Part shown: positions 32,635 to 41,722 of the stretch, in pieces | Numbering within the stretch: position 1 is the first letter of the stretch | Layout of the letters: every line of letters starts with the position of its first letter | NCBI GenBank assembly: GCA_947173945.1 | Contig: CAMWGV010000022.1 | Span: 1 to 42,577 of the forward strand | Direction: 5' to 3' | Length of the DNA stretch: 42,577 nt | DNA from: an uncultured Lachnospiraceae bacterium | Lineage (GTDB): Bacteria > Bacillota > Clostridia > Lachnospirales > Lachnospiraceae | The notes under the pieces: generated by a model | Told to the model about the DNA's origin: nothing | Database searches by the model: none | Seen by the model: the letters and a program-made list of their open reading frames with translations, nothing else | Translations under genes and position numbers: made by a program

Positions 32635-33522
32635 ATGCACTATAAGGAAGTAAAGGCAATTTTATCACCTCAAAACGGAATGAATTTATACCGTGGATGT
32701 ACCCACGGCTGCATTTACTGTGACTCAAGAAGCAAATGCTACAGAATGGATCATGATTTTGAGGATATTGAGGTAAAAGCAAAGGCTGCGGAGCTGCTTG
32801 AAAATACCCTTAAGAAGAAACGTAGAAAGGGTATGATATCAACGGGCTCCATGACTGACCCATATGTGCCTATAGAGGAAGAATTGCGCATAACGAGACG
32901 ATGCTTAGACCAGATTGAACGATTTGATTTCGGGCTTGTCATACAGACAAAGTCAAAGATGATTTTGCGTGACATAGACATACTGGAAAAAATAAACCGG
33001 AAAACAAAATGTATCGTTGCAATGACTTTAACAACATGTGATGAGGAGTTGTGCAAAATAATTGAGCCAAATGTATGCACAACAAAGGAACGGTTTGAGG
33101 TTCTCATGGAGCTGAAAAAGAGAGGGATACCAACGATAGTCTGGCTGTCACCGATTTTGCCATTTATAAATGACACCGAGGAAAATTTGCGTGGTATCAT
33201 GGATTACTGTATTAAAGCAGGTGTGTATGGTATAATGTACTTTGGTGCTGAGCTGACTCTGAGGGAGGGAAACCGGGAATACTTCTATGAGCAGTTGGAC
33301 AGGCATTTTCCTGGCATGAAAGAAAGATATATGGAAGCCTTCGGTGCCAGTTATGAGGTAGTCAGTCCGAATAACGACAGCCTTACGGCAATTTTCAATG
33401 ATATATGTGATGAAAACAATATTGTACGTGACAGGGAAGAGCTTTTAAGATATATGCGCGAGTACAAGAACAAGACAATGGGTGACCAGCTAAGTATATT
33501 TGACTTTGGTATGGAAGCCTGA
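32635..33522 (+). CDS. SplB-like radical SAM protein (295 aa)
   Basis: The iron-sulphur motif CTHGCIYC (Cys22, Cys26, Cys29) has the CxxxCxxC spacing of radical SAM enzymes, placed after NGMNLYRGC as in spore-photoproduct-lyase-like proteins (Rv2578c group). STGSMTDPYVPIEE and QTKSKMILRDIDIL are also typical. The first gene after the condensin operon, 19 bp later with an AAGGGGATTAG region, so probably co-transcribed. True spore photoproduct lyases are longer and carry a C-terminal Cys; this shorter form has no proven reaction. Could act on DNA, tRNA or protein. Confidence 0.85.
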   Translation: MHYKEVKAILSPQNGMNLYRGCTHGCIYCDSRSKCYRMDHDFEDIEVKAKAAELLENTLKKKRRKGMISTGSMTDPYVPIEEELRITRRCLDQIERFDFGLVIQTKSKMILRDIDILEKINRKTKCIVAMTLTTCDEELCKIIEPNVCTTKERFEVLMELKKRGIPTIVWLSPILPFINDTEENLRGIMDYCIKAGVYGIMYFGAELTLREGNREYFYEQLDRHFPGMKERYMEAFGASYEVVSPNNDSLTAIFNDICDENNIVRDREELLRYMREYKNKTMGDQLSIFDFGMEA

Positions 33523-33559
33523 TGCAAATAAATATTAATGAATGAAAGGATGATATGAA

Positions 33560-33820
33560 ATGGGATTTAAGGATTTTATGCAGTCTGTAAAAAATGAAGC
33601 AGGTGATGCAGTTGAGGTGACAAAACAAAAGGCAAAGATAAGCAAGGAAAAGACAAATATCAAAAATAACTATGAGGAAATAGGGAAATATGTTTATGAG
33701 CAGTACGTGGAAACCTCACAGGCAGATCAGGCAGTTATGCAGTATATAGATGCTATATCACAGTCTAAAAAAATTATAGAAGAATGCAACGCTGAAATAC
33801 AAAAGGTGAAGAACGTATAA
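33560..33820 (+). CDS. Small coiled-coil protein (86 aa)
   Basis: AAAGGATGATATGAA precedes ATG 33560. The whole sequence is charged and helical (VEVTKQKAKISKEKTNIKNN), with no membrane segment and a single Cys (CNAE). Similar short proteins beginning MGF..F...VKN.A are common in Clostridia, some carrying a C-terminal zinc ribbon, which is lacking here. Function unknown. It stands 19 bp before the malic enzyme gene. Confidence 0.7.
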   Translation: MGFKDFMQSVKNEAGDAVEVTKQKAKISKEKTNIKNNYEEIGKYVYEQYVETSQADQAVMQYIDAISQSKKIIEECNAEIQKVKNV

Positions 33821-33839
33821 TTGCGGCTTGGAGGATTGT

Positions 33840-35015
33840 ATGGATTATAATGAGCTTAGTTTAAAAATGCATGAGGAAAATCACGGAAAGCTTACGGTGG
33901 TGCCAAAGGTAAATGTGGAAAACAGGGATGACTTAAGCACTGCATACACTCCCGGAGTTGCAGAGCCATGCAGAAAAATAAGAGACAACAAAGAGGAAGT
34001 TTACAGGTATACGTGTAAGTCAAACATGGTTGCTGTTGTGTCTGACGGAACAGCAGTTTTAGGTTTGGGTGATATAGGTCCCGAGGCTGCCATACCTGTT
34101 ATGGAGGGAAAGGCTATACTGTTTAAACGATTTGGCGATGTGGATGCTTTCCCTATTTGTCTTGACACAAAGAATGTAGACGAGATAATTGAAACAGTAA
34201 AGCGTATTGCACCTGTATTTGGGGGTATCAATCTGGAGGATATATCTGCCCCAAGATGCTTTGAGATAGAGAAGCGTCTTAAGGAGGAGCTTGATATACC
34301 TGTATTTCATGATGACCAACACGGAACAGCCATTGTAGTGTCGGCTGGTCTTATCAATGCATTAAAGCTTGTTGGAAAGGATTTTAAAAAGGCAAACGTT
34401 GTAATAAATGGTGCCGGCTCTGCGGGAATATCCATATGTAAGCTTCTGCTTTTGATGGGAATCGGAAATGTTGTTCTGGTTGACAGACAGGGGGCACTCT
34501 GTCCGGGGCAGGAATGGATGAATCCTGCACAGGCTGCTATGGCAGAGATAACAAATAAAGACAGACAAACAGGAACACTTGCGGAAATAATGAAGGGCAA
34601 GGATGTATTTGTAGGTGTTTCAGCACCGAATGTAGTTACAGCAGAGATGGTAAGCTCTATGGCAGATGCACCGATTGTATTTGCAATGGCAAACCCAACA
34701 CCTGAGATTATGCCTGAGGAAGCAAAAAAGGGCGGGGTAAGGGTAATGGCAACTGGGCGTTCTGATTATCCGAACCAGATTAATAATGTGCTCGTATTTC
34801 CGGGGATTTTCAGGGGTGCCCTTGACGTGCGGGCTACGGCAATCACGGAGGAAATGAAGGTGGCAGCAGCAAAAGCTATAGCATCCATAGTGAGTGACGA
34901 GGAGCTTACTGAAGAGTATATAATACCGGGAGCGTTTGATGAGCGCGTTGCAAAAGCTGTTGCAAAGGCTGTTGCCGACGAGGCAGTGAAGCTTGGTATA
35001 ACGAAAAACGTATAA
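33840..35015 (+). CDS. NAD(P)-dependent malic enzyme (391 aa)
   Basis: Oxidative decarboxylation of malate to pyruvate. It has TAYTPGVAEPC near 35-44 with the catalytic Tyr, LGLGDIGPEAAIPVMEGKA with the catalytic Lys nearby, DVDAFPICLDTKN for metal, FHDDQHGTAIV with metal Asp residues, and the NAD-binding GAGSAGISICKLL around 190. The 390-residue size is that of the small bacterial type without a phosphotransacetylase domain. GGAGG overlaps an upstream in-frame TTG, so ATG 33840 is the start. A single gene; cofactor preference not decided. Confidence 0.95.
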   Translation: MDYNELSLKMHEENHGKLTVVPKVNVENRDDLSTAYTPGVAEPCRKIRDNKEEVYRYTCKSNMVAVVSDGTAVLGLGDIGPEAAIPVMEGKAILFKRFGDVDAFPICLDTKNVDEIIETVKRIAPVFGGINLEDISAPRCFEIEKRLKEELDIPVFHDDQHGTAIVVSAGLINALKLVGKDFKKANVVINGAGSAGISICKLLLLMGIGNVVLVDRQGALCPGQEWMNPAQAAMAEITNKDRQTGTLAEIMKGKDVFVGVSAPNVVTAEMVSSMADAPIVFAMANPTPEIMPEEAKKGGVRVMATGRSDYPNQINNVLVFPGIFRGALDVRATAITEEMKVAAAKAIASIVSDEELTEEYIIPGAFDERVAKAVAKAVADEAVKLGITKNV

Positions 35016-35054
35016 AATTTTACGAAATCTTAGTGCGGCGGGAGGTTGCTTTTT

Positions 35055-35981
35055 ATGAAGGATAAGCTTGACCAAATTCAGAACGAAGTAAATAAAGTAA
35101 TAAAGGGTAAGAGCGATGTTGTTGAGAAGGTGCTTGCGACTATTATTGCAGGCGGACATATTTTGATGGAGGATATACCGGGAGTAGGAAAAACGACTCT
35201 TGCCACAACATTTGCCAGAAGTCTTTCCATGGACTATAAGAGGGTTCAGTTTACACCGGATGTACTGCCAAGTGACATACTTGGATTTTCAATGTATAAT
35301 TCTGCCACTAAGGAATTTGAATACAAACCGGGAGCGGTATTCTGCAATTTGTTTCTTGCTGACGAAATAAACAGAACATCACCAAAAACACAGTCGGCAC
35401 TTCTTGAGGTTATGGAGGAGGGAACAGCAACTGTTGATGGTGTGACAAGAAAGCTTCCTGAGCCATTTGTAGTTATAGCAACGGAAAATCCATATGGTTC
35501 ATCCGGAACCCAGATGCTTCCTGAGTCCCAGCTTGACAGATTTATGGTATGTCTGTCTATGGGATATCCAAGTCATGAGGACGCAGTTGAAATATTAAAG
35601 GGAAATGCATCGAAGCCTGTTGAAAAGGTGGAGCAGGTCATATCAATTGAGGACCTTGTTGCTTTGCGGGCAAAAGCAAATGATCTTCATGTCCATGATG
35701 ACATTTATGAGTATATTGTAAATATTGTTGAGAAGACAAGAATAATGGAAATTTTTTCCATGGGAGCAAGTCCGAGAGGAACCATAGCGCTTCTTCGTCT
35801 TGCAAAGGCAAGGGCAGTTATAAAGGGACGTGATTTTGTTACGGCTGAGGATGTACAGAAATGTGCAAAGGATACACTTGGACACCGTGTTAAGCTAAGT
35901 GCAAGAGGAAAGGCACAGGGCATAAGCACTGCACAGGCAATAGAAATGGTACTGGCAAATGTAATGGCGCCGAGAACATAG
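35055..35981 (+). CDS. MoxR-family AAA ATPase (308 aa)
   Basis: Walker A GVGKTTLA is at 43-50, Walker B LFLADEINR near 108-116, sensor 1 ATENP in VVIATENPYG, and arginine-finger-type QLDRFM. MoxR ATPases act as chaperones for folding or activation of partner proteins; this one begins the MoxR-DUF58-transglutaminase operon that is widespread in bacteria. GGGAGG lies 9 nt before ATG 35055. The DUF58 gene follows after 15 bp. Confidence 0.93.
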   Translation: MKDKLDQIQNEVNKVIKGKSDVVEKVLATIIAGGHILMEDIPGVGKTTLATTFARSLSMDYKRVQFTPDVLPSDILGFSMYNSATKEFEYKPGAVFCNLFLADEINRTSPKTQSALLEVMEEGTATVDGVTRKLPEPFVVIATENPYGSSGTQMLPESQLDRFMVCLSMGYPSHEDAVEILKGNASKPVEKVEQVISIEDLVALRAKANDLHVHDDIYEYIVNIVEKTRIMEIFSMGASPRGTIALLRLAKARAVIKGRDFVTAEDVQKCAKDTLGHRVKLSARGKAQGISTAQAIEMVLANVMAPRT

Positions 35982-35996
35982 TATTTGGGTGGATAT

Positions 35997-37079
35997 ATGA
36001 GGTTTGAAGTTTTATTTCGGGCAATCGGACTTATAATTTTATATGCAATATGTCTGGCTTTGTACATATTTTTGCATAGCCAGTTTTATTTGATTGTTCT
36101 GATTATAATGCTTTTAGGACCGATATTTTCTATTGGAATGGCAGGACATCTGAGGGATAAAACAGAAGTAAGGGTTATGGCTGGTACAGTTTCGACAGCA
36201 ACGGATGTAAGCCTTATACGTATGGAAGACATGTACGGAAAACAGGATGAGGAAGTGTATTTTTGTATTAAGCTGGATAATCCGACCTTGTTTGTTTCAT
36301 TGGACGTCAAAATGATTTTGGAAATATCAAACCTGTTTTTCGGAGTGACCACGGAGCGGACAATATCTGTTCCCATAAGGGCAAAAACAGGCTATGAATT
36401 TATGCTTCCCATTGTACCGAGATTACCGGGAGTCATAAAGGTTACTGTAAAAAAAATAGAGATAAAAGACCTTTCAGGACTTTGTTTTTTCAAGAAAAAT
36501 ATAGATGTAAGCGGAGAGACAACGGTATTGCCACTGACGCTTAAGGATGTGAAATACGATAAAAATGATGCTGAGGCAGGTATGCTTGAAAGTGAGGAGA
36601 GCAATAAGCGTGGAAATGATTTTTCTGATGTGCAGGAAATAAGGGAGTATATTCCGGGTGATAAGCTTATGAGCATCCACTGGAAGCTGTCTGCCAAAAG
36701 GGACATTCTGATGGTTAAGGACAGAGTAAGTATGTCAGACAGACAGCTTGTGGTAGTTCCTGAGCTGTGTGGTACAGATCAGGCTTCTCTTAATATGGTT
36801 GTGACTTCTGCTTACAGTGTTATATCAGAAATGATAGAGGATAAAACTTCAATAAGGTTGATTTACTGGAGTTGTAACAGGGATGACTATGAGGAAACCA
36901 GAATAGATTACAAAGAAGATTTACAAAATGCATTTGCACAAATGTTTTATGAGAGCACATATAATTCTCCGGACGAGGCGGCAAGTAATATGGCAAGTGT
37001 GCATCCGGAAATAAAAGCATATCTGCACATAAGTGCAGAGGGAAGAAATTTAAAGCTTCAGGTTAGGGAGAATATCTAG
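35997..37079 (+). CDS. DUF58-domain membrane protein (360 aa)
   Basis: Two membrane helices at about 8-25 and 30-48, an extracellular or cytoplasmic beta region, then the DUF58 signature EIREYIPGDKLMSIHWKLSA followed by KRDILMVKD (about 205-235). DUF58 proteins have a von Willebrand-like fold and work with MoxR partners. ATG 35997 is favoured over TTG 35985 since GGGTGG lies between. Its stop overlaps the GTG start of the next gene by one base. Confidence 0.88.
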   Translation: MRFEVLFRAIGLIILYAICLALYIFLHSQFYLIVLIIMLLGPIFSIGMAGHLRDKTEVRVMAGTVSTATDVSLIRMEDMYGKQDEEVYFCIKLDNPTLFVSLDVKMILEISNLFFGVTTERTISVPIRAKTGYEFMLPIVPRLPGVIKVTVKKIEIKDLSGLCFFKKNIDVSGETTVLPLTLKDVKYDKNDAEAGMLESEESNKRGNDFSDVQEIREYIPGDKLMSIHWKLSAKRDILMVKDRVSMSDRQLVVVPELCGTDQASLNMVVTSAYSVISEMIEDKTSIRLIYWSCNRDDYEETRIDYKEDLQNAFAQMFYESTYNSPDEAASNMASVHPEIKAYLHISAEGRNLKLQVRENI

Positions 37080-39499
37080 TGGCAAAGAAAAAAAAGGAAA
37101 AAGAAAATAAGGTTCTCGGAGAGGGCATTGAGCTTAGTTATGGCTTCTTTGAACAAAGGGAAAGCCGGCTTCACACATTAATCTTAAAGGGATTGATTGT
37201 CTATCTTATTTCGATGGGAAGCATAGGCTTTTATTTGTCTGCCTTTGATATAGACTACAACAAACAGTTGTGCCATGTCGCAATCCTGATTATGTCACTG
37301 TTATGCGCCATGCTTTATTACAGACTTCTTGTTGAAAATTTAGGATATCTTTTTTTGCTTCTTGGATTTCTTGGACTCGTAACTGTTTTCAGAAGATACA
37401 TAAACAGTGGTTTCTATGCCATTGTAAATATCACTGTTAACAATGCGGCAGAATATTTCGGAGTGGACATTCAAAGACTTTATCAGGAACAAATCGAGGA
37501 CAGATATCTTACAGTTACGTGCATTGTACTGTTTATTGGTTTTGTTCTTGATGTATTTTTAAATGTATATATATCCAGACGTATGCAGTATGTAACAGTT
37601 GCATTCACAGTTATGTCATTAAATCTTATTCCTCTTTATCTTGTTGAGGAGCCTGACCCACTGTATGCATTTATGCTTATGTCAGGTATGGTTATGGCAT
37701 ACGTTTTCAAGTCAGGACAGCATTACAGTCCGCAGGTATCAATAAAAAGGAATGACAATGGCTTCGTGGAAAAGGGGAAGGATAAGGGGAAAAGAAAAAG
37801 TGAGCTTTTCTATGTATCTGATATAAAAGCGATGCTTCAGGCCGGTGTTACGGGAATTATATTTGTTCTTATGGTTGTGCTTGGAGTAAATGCAGTAAGA
37901 CCAAGGGATTCATTTAACGTAGGATATAGCGGAAACAAATATAAGGACATAACAGTTGCAGCAATGACTACGCTTCTTGTGGATGGCTGGCAGGGCTTTT
38001 TCGGACACTCATATGACGTAGGTGGTATGGACAGCGGACGGCTTGGTAATGTTTCATCCGTAAGGCTGGATTATCAGACTGATTTGATTGTTGAGTTTAC
38101 ACCGTATAGCTCTGGAACCCTTTATCTCAAAGGCTTTGTAGGAGAGCTTTACAATCCCTATGCCAATGAATGGACAAATATAATGGGAACAAATTACCAG
38201 CTTCAGGGAAAGGACTGGAGTACTTATGTGCCTGAAAGTGAAGATGGGCAATCAACAGATAATTTAGATGCAGAGTATGCAGCAAGAAACTATAATGAGA
38301 TGCTTGCATACAAGGAGGCATATGAAAATAATCAGGAATACAGCGCAAAGGCTGCCATGAATATCTGGATTATGGATTATGCCGTCAGACAGGGTTGTAG
38401 CCCATATTATACGGAAAGCAGCGATTATATCGGACCGGGAGGCGGATACAACAGGGGCAGGAGATATGAATATTATCCAAGCTTTGGTGCAAGCGGTGTT
38501 TATACCCAGCCGGAATATTCGGATTTGGATTTATATGTGCCGGAGGAAAATATTCCTGCCATACAGGAAACACTTGCTGCAGCAGGGGCATCGGGCTCGG
38601 ATGAGAAGATTATACAAGCGGTCATTGAGTATTATCAAAAAAATATTCCATACACAATCAGACCGGGACGCACTCCAAGAAATGCGGACTTTGTAAATTA
38701 TTTTTTAACAGACAACAAAAAGGGCTATTGCGCCCACTATGCTTCAGCGGCGGTACTTATGTTCCGGTACATGGGAATTCCTGCAAGATATGTAGAGGGA
38801 TATGCCATTGATTATTTTCAGGTAGCAGGCGGTGATTTGGTGGAAGATGCAGCGTATGGGGATTACTATGACGGGTATTCTGAGCTTGGAGAGACTGCAC
38901 TGATCCGCGTAAATGTAACGGATGCTGATGCACATGCATGGGTTGAGGTGTATACTCCGATTAAGGGATGGCATGTTGTGGATGTTACTCCATCGGGTGA
39001 AGTGGAGGAAGTTGAAGATTTCTGGACATTGTTTGAAGAGTATATGGATGACTCGGTGGAAGAAGACGATGATAATAACTTAAATTTAAATAATTTCAGA
39101 ATTCCAACAAGAGTGTTAAGGGCTATTTTCTTTGGATTTATTGGACTGGCAGGTGCAGTGATAATATTTGTGGCGGGAAAAAGGGGAGTCAGGGAGCTTT
39201 CCCTATATATAAAATATATAAATGCAGGAATAAATGATAAGCTTATATATAAATACTCCAAATTCAGAAGAAAGCTTGTGAAGAAAAATCAGGAGCTTGG
39301 GAACTTAATAAATTACCGTGAGCAGATAAGGTACATCATAAAAATGACAGAAAAACCATCAGACACAAGGGATGCACTGGAAATAGAAGGTGAACAGGTA
39401 ATTGATATACTGGAACGTGCAGGCTTCGGGGCAAATGAAATTTCAGAAGCTGAGTATGAGCAGGTCACAGGATTTCTTAAAACAGCGACCCGCCGTTAA
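37079..39499 (+). CDS. Membrane transglutaminase-like protein, TgpA type (806 aa)
   Basis: A GTG start after AGGGAG overlaps the DUF58 stop. About six membrane helices in the first 290 residues (for example near 37-55, 60-80, 83-105, 140-160, 165-190, 255-275), an extracellular part, and a transglutaminase-like core. The triad is Cys551 in GYCAHYAS, His619 in AHAWVEVY and Asp635 in VVDVTPS. Another helix at about 677-700 and a cytoplasmic charged tail follow. Proteins of this plan may cross-link or cut surface proteins and work with MoxR/DUF58. Its stop codon overlaps the convergent gene's stop. Confidence 0.9.
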   Translation: MAKKKKEKENKVLGEGIELSYGFFEQRESRLHTLILKGLIVYLISMGSIGFYLSAFDIDYNKQLCHVAILIMSLLCAMLYYRLLVENLGYLFLLLGFLGLVTVFRRYINSGFYAIVNITVNNAAEYFGVDIQRLYQEQIEDRYLTVTCIVLFIGFVLDVFLNVYISRRMQYVTVAFTVMSLNLIPLYLVEEPDPLYAFMLMSGMVMAYVFKSGQHYSPQVSIKRNDNGFVEKGKDKGKRKSELFYVSDIKAMLQAGVTGIIFVLMVVLGVNAVRPRDSFNVGYSGNKYKDITVAAMTTLLVDGWQGFFGHSYDVGGMDSGRLGNVSSVRLDYQTDLIVEFTPYSSGTLYLKGFVGELYNPYANEWTNIMGTNYQLQGKDWSTYVPESEDGQSTDNLDAEYAARNYNEMLAYKEAYENNQEYSAKAAMNIWIMDYAVRQGCSPYYTESSDYIGPGGGYNRGRRYEYYPSFGASGVYTQPEYSDLDLYVPEENIPAIQETLAAAGASGSDEKIIQAVIEYYQKNIPYTIRPGRTPRNADFVNYFLTDNKKGYCAHYASAAVLMFRYMGIPARYVEGYAIDYFQVAGGDLVEDAAYGDYYDGYSELGETALIRVNVTDADAHAWVEVYTPIKGWHVVDVTPSGEVEEVEDFWTLFEEYMDDSVEEDDDNNLNLNNFRIPTRVLRAIFFGFIGLAGAVIIFVAGKRGVRELSLYIKYINAGINDKLIYKYSKFRRKLVKKNQELGNLINYREQIRYIIKMTEKPSDTRDALEIEGEQVIDILERAGFGANEISEAEYEQVTGFLKTATRR

Positions 39500-39507
39500 T
39501 CGGCGGG
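39489..39507. terminator. Hairpin enclosing both convergent stop codons
   Basis: CCCGCCG (39489-39495) and CGGCGGG (39501-39507) pair perfectly with a TTAAT loop. The loop holds TAA of the + gene and, on the other strand, TAA of the - gene. There is no long T-run on either side, so full termination is uncertain. Confidence 0.5.
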
Positions 39508-40311
39508 AACGATGCTGATACCATAAACAAGTCCGTTTTTTTTGTATTGGAATATTGTAAAGTCTTCAAATTCTGAACCAAAGGTTTTGAGCTGGACATT
39601 ATAGATGGAAAGTATGTCAGCATCCGTTAAATCAAGCTGTGAATAGCTGCGGGGCATAGGAGAAACTGTCTTGGTGATATCACCAAGGGAAAGACGTTTT
39701 TCCTCCGTTGAAGTTGAAAATATATTTTCTGATAGATTGGCACGCATCCACGACAAATCTCTGCTATTTGTGTAGCCGGAATTTGTCTCGGCAGCAAGGA
39801 TGGTACCGCTTTCAGACATAAGTATGGTATGATAGTCTGTTGAATCATATTTATAAAAGCTTATTTCCCACAGATATGCCGAGTAGGTTTCAAAGGTTGT
39901 ATCAACATACCTGTAAAGGTTACAATTAAAGGAATACCAGTTGTTGTAATTTGAAAAGAGGCTGACAGGATAAAGACCTGCCTTATAATACAGGCTCAGT
40001 TGGGATTTAGCAATTGATATAGCCTCGGTTTCGGTGAGAAAGCCCTCTGTTGTATCACAGGGGGACATAGTGCTGTCCCATGATGAATATATGAGTCGCA
40101 TTCTGTCAAGGCTGGAAAGCTTGCTGGAAGCGTTTCTTGCTGTGGCTGTTCTGGCAGTAAGGTAGTAATCATCCGGTGCCTGTACAACCTGTGATAAGGA
40201 GTGCTTTACCTTCTGTTCAAGAAATAACTTAGGCAGAATGATGGAAGCAATAACCGATAATATTGTCAGTGTAATGATTGCAATTTTTATACCTTTGTCC
40301 TTATTCTTCAT
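39496..40311 (-). CDS. Membrane-anchored protein of the two-component operon (271 aa)
   Basis: One membrane helix at about 8-28, the rest outside, rich in Ser/Tyr, with no known motif. Two PepSY/YycI-like patterns are visible: TEAISIAKSQLSLYYKAG as a helix, and TILMSESGTILAAETNSG as the following strand pair. The start ATG 40311 has GGAGG 5 nt upstream and overlaps the end of the kinase gene, showing translational coupling. Placed third after regulator and kinase, it may modulate the kinase, in the way YycH/YycI modulate WalK. That is inference from position and topology. Confidence 0.7.
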   Translation of the reverse strand: MKNKDKGIKIAIITLTILSVIASIILPKLFLEQKVKHSLSQVVQAPDDYYLTARTATARNASSKLSSLDRMRLIYSSWDSTMSPCDTTEGFLTETEAISIAKSQLSLYYKAGLYPVSLFSNYNNWYSFNCNLYRYVDTTFETYSAYLWEISFYKYDSTDYHTILMSESGTILAAETNSGYTNSRDLSWMRANLSENIFSTSTEEKRLSLGDITKTVSPMPRSYSQLDLTDADILSIYNVQLKTFGSEFEDFTIFQYKKNGLVYGISIVPAD

Positions 40312-41719
40312 GTGAACCTCCAAATTCAATAGACATGCATGTGCCTTCTCCGACAGTGCTGGATATGGAGAATTTGGCATTGTGACTGCTAAATATGGCA
40401 GAGGCAAGTGAAAGTCCAAGACCTGCGCCACCCTCGCGTCGTGAACGTGATTTATCAATCATATAAAATTCATCACATATTTTTGAAAGATGTTCCTCTG
40501 ATATTCCCGTACCAAAATCCTGTATTTTAAACAAATAGCCCGTGTCAGTTGCTTTTCCGGATAAAATGACCTCGCTTCCCTCTGACGACGCTTTTCTTGC
40601 ATTATCTAAAAGATTAATAAAAGCAGATGTAAGAAGGTCGATATCCCCCATTATTTTAGAGCCTTCTACGTTTATTATCAGATTCAAATTACGTTTTTTG
40701 TATTCCGGGGTCACGCTTGTTGCTGCTTTTTCCACAAGTACAAGTGTTGATATAGGGGCAAATGTGATAACATTTTCCTTTGTATGAATAAAATCAAAAA
40801 GCTTGTGAGACATAGACTCCAAGCGTTTGCTTTCGTTAAATATATAGGATGCTGCCATAATCTGGTTCTCACGTGACAGCTCCTTTGAGCGCAACGTATC
40901 TGCATATCCGATAATGGACGTCATAGGGGTTTTGATTTCATGGGTGAAATCTGCAACGAACTGATCCTTTCGAACGACCATATCCTTAAGCTCATCAACA
41001 TGGTCAGATACTGCCTGAGCCATTTCGTTGTAGGTATTTGCAAGTGTACCAACCTCATCCCTTGAAAAAATGTTGGCACGCACATTGTAATTTCCCTGTC
41101 CGAAAGTGGAAGAAACCTCATTTAAATGTTCCAGAGGCTTTGTAAGGAGCCTGCTTATAACGTACATTGTTACACTGCACAGGGCAAGTACAATAACAAG
41201 AAGTATTCTGAAATAATTGGACTGTTGTGATATTAACAGATAGGTGTCGGTTATATTTCGTTTATTTATAATATTCAGTGTTTTATCCAGAAATGTGCTG
41301 GCAGATGTGACGGTTACATACATATCATCACCTTCTGTTGTTATTTCATACCCCTTTTTTCCAATTGCAGTGTTTTCCCATAGCGTAGCAGAGGGAGGGA
41401 CCGCATCAGAGACACTTGAGTACATTGTTTTACCATTAAATACGATAAAAACCTGTGTCTGGTTTGCAGACATAGTGGAAGAAACCTCCCTGCCTATTTC
41501 CTGAAAGCCGGTGGAATAATCAGAATTTCGTTCGTTAACTTCATCAAGAAGATTGTACTCAACCATGGATTGAAGTATATTATTTTCCTCAATAGCATTT
41601 TTTATCTGATTATCAAGAGAAAGCTGAAAGCTTCTGTTAATCATAAAATATCCAACAGTACCAATGGCAATGGACAGCAATATAATATTGGAAATAAGAA
41701 CCTTATATCTGAATTTCAT
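40301..41719 (-). CDS. Sensor histidine kinase (472 aa)
   Basis: Membrane helices at about 8-28 and 170-190 enclose an extracellular sensor of about 140 residues. A HAMP domain (about 191-243) follows, the H-box FVADFTHEIKTPM with His260, the N-box NLLDNARKA with Asn373, and the G-boxes DFGTGIS and GGAGLGLSLA. It autophosphorylates and passes phosphate to the regulator encoded 3 bp upstream. Outer ligand unknown; there is no PAS domain. The operon order is regulator, kinase, membrane-anchored protein. Confidence 0.95.
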   Translation of the reverse strand: MKFRYKVLISNIILLSIAIGTVGYFMINRSFQLSLDNQIKNAIEENNILQSMVEYNLLDEVNERNSDYSTGFQEIGREVSSTMSANQTQVFIVFNGKTMYSSVSDAVPPSATLWENTAIGKKGYEITTEGDDMYVTVTSASTFLDKTLNIINKRNITDTYLLISQQSNYFRILLVIVLALCSVTMYVISRLLTKPLEHLNEVSSTFGQGNYNVRANIFSRDEVGTLANTYNEMAQAVSDHVDELKDMVVRKDQFVADFTHEIKTPMTSIIGYADTLRSKELSRENQIMAASYIFNESKRLESMSHKLFDFIHTKENVITFAPISTLVLVEKAATSVTPEYKKRNLNLIINVEGSKIMGDIDLLTSAFINLLDNARKASSEGSEVILSGKATDTGYLFKIQDFGTGISEEHLSKICDEFYMIDKSRSRREGGAGLGLSLASAIFSSHNAKFSISSTVGEGTCMSIEFGGSHEE

Positions 41720-41722
41720 ATA

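Noticed and set aside
34620-35159. Minus-strand frame of 179 codons across malic enzyme and the MoxR start
   Set aside because: Composition is rich in Cys, His and Tyr, typical of antisense shadow; it overlaps two sure genes.
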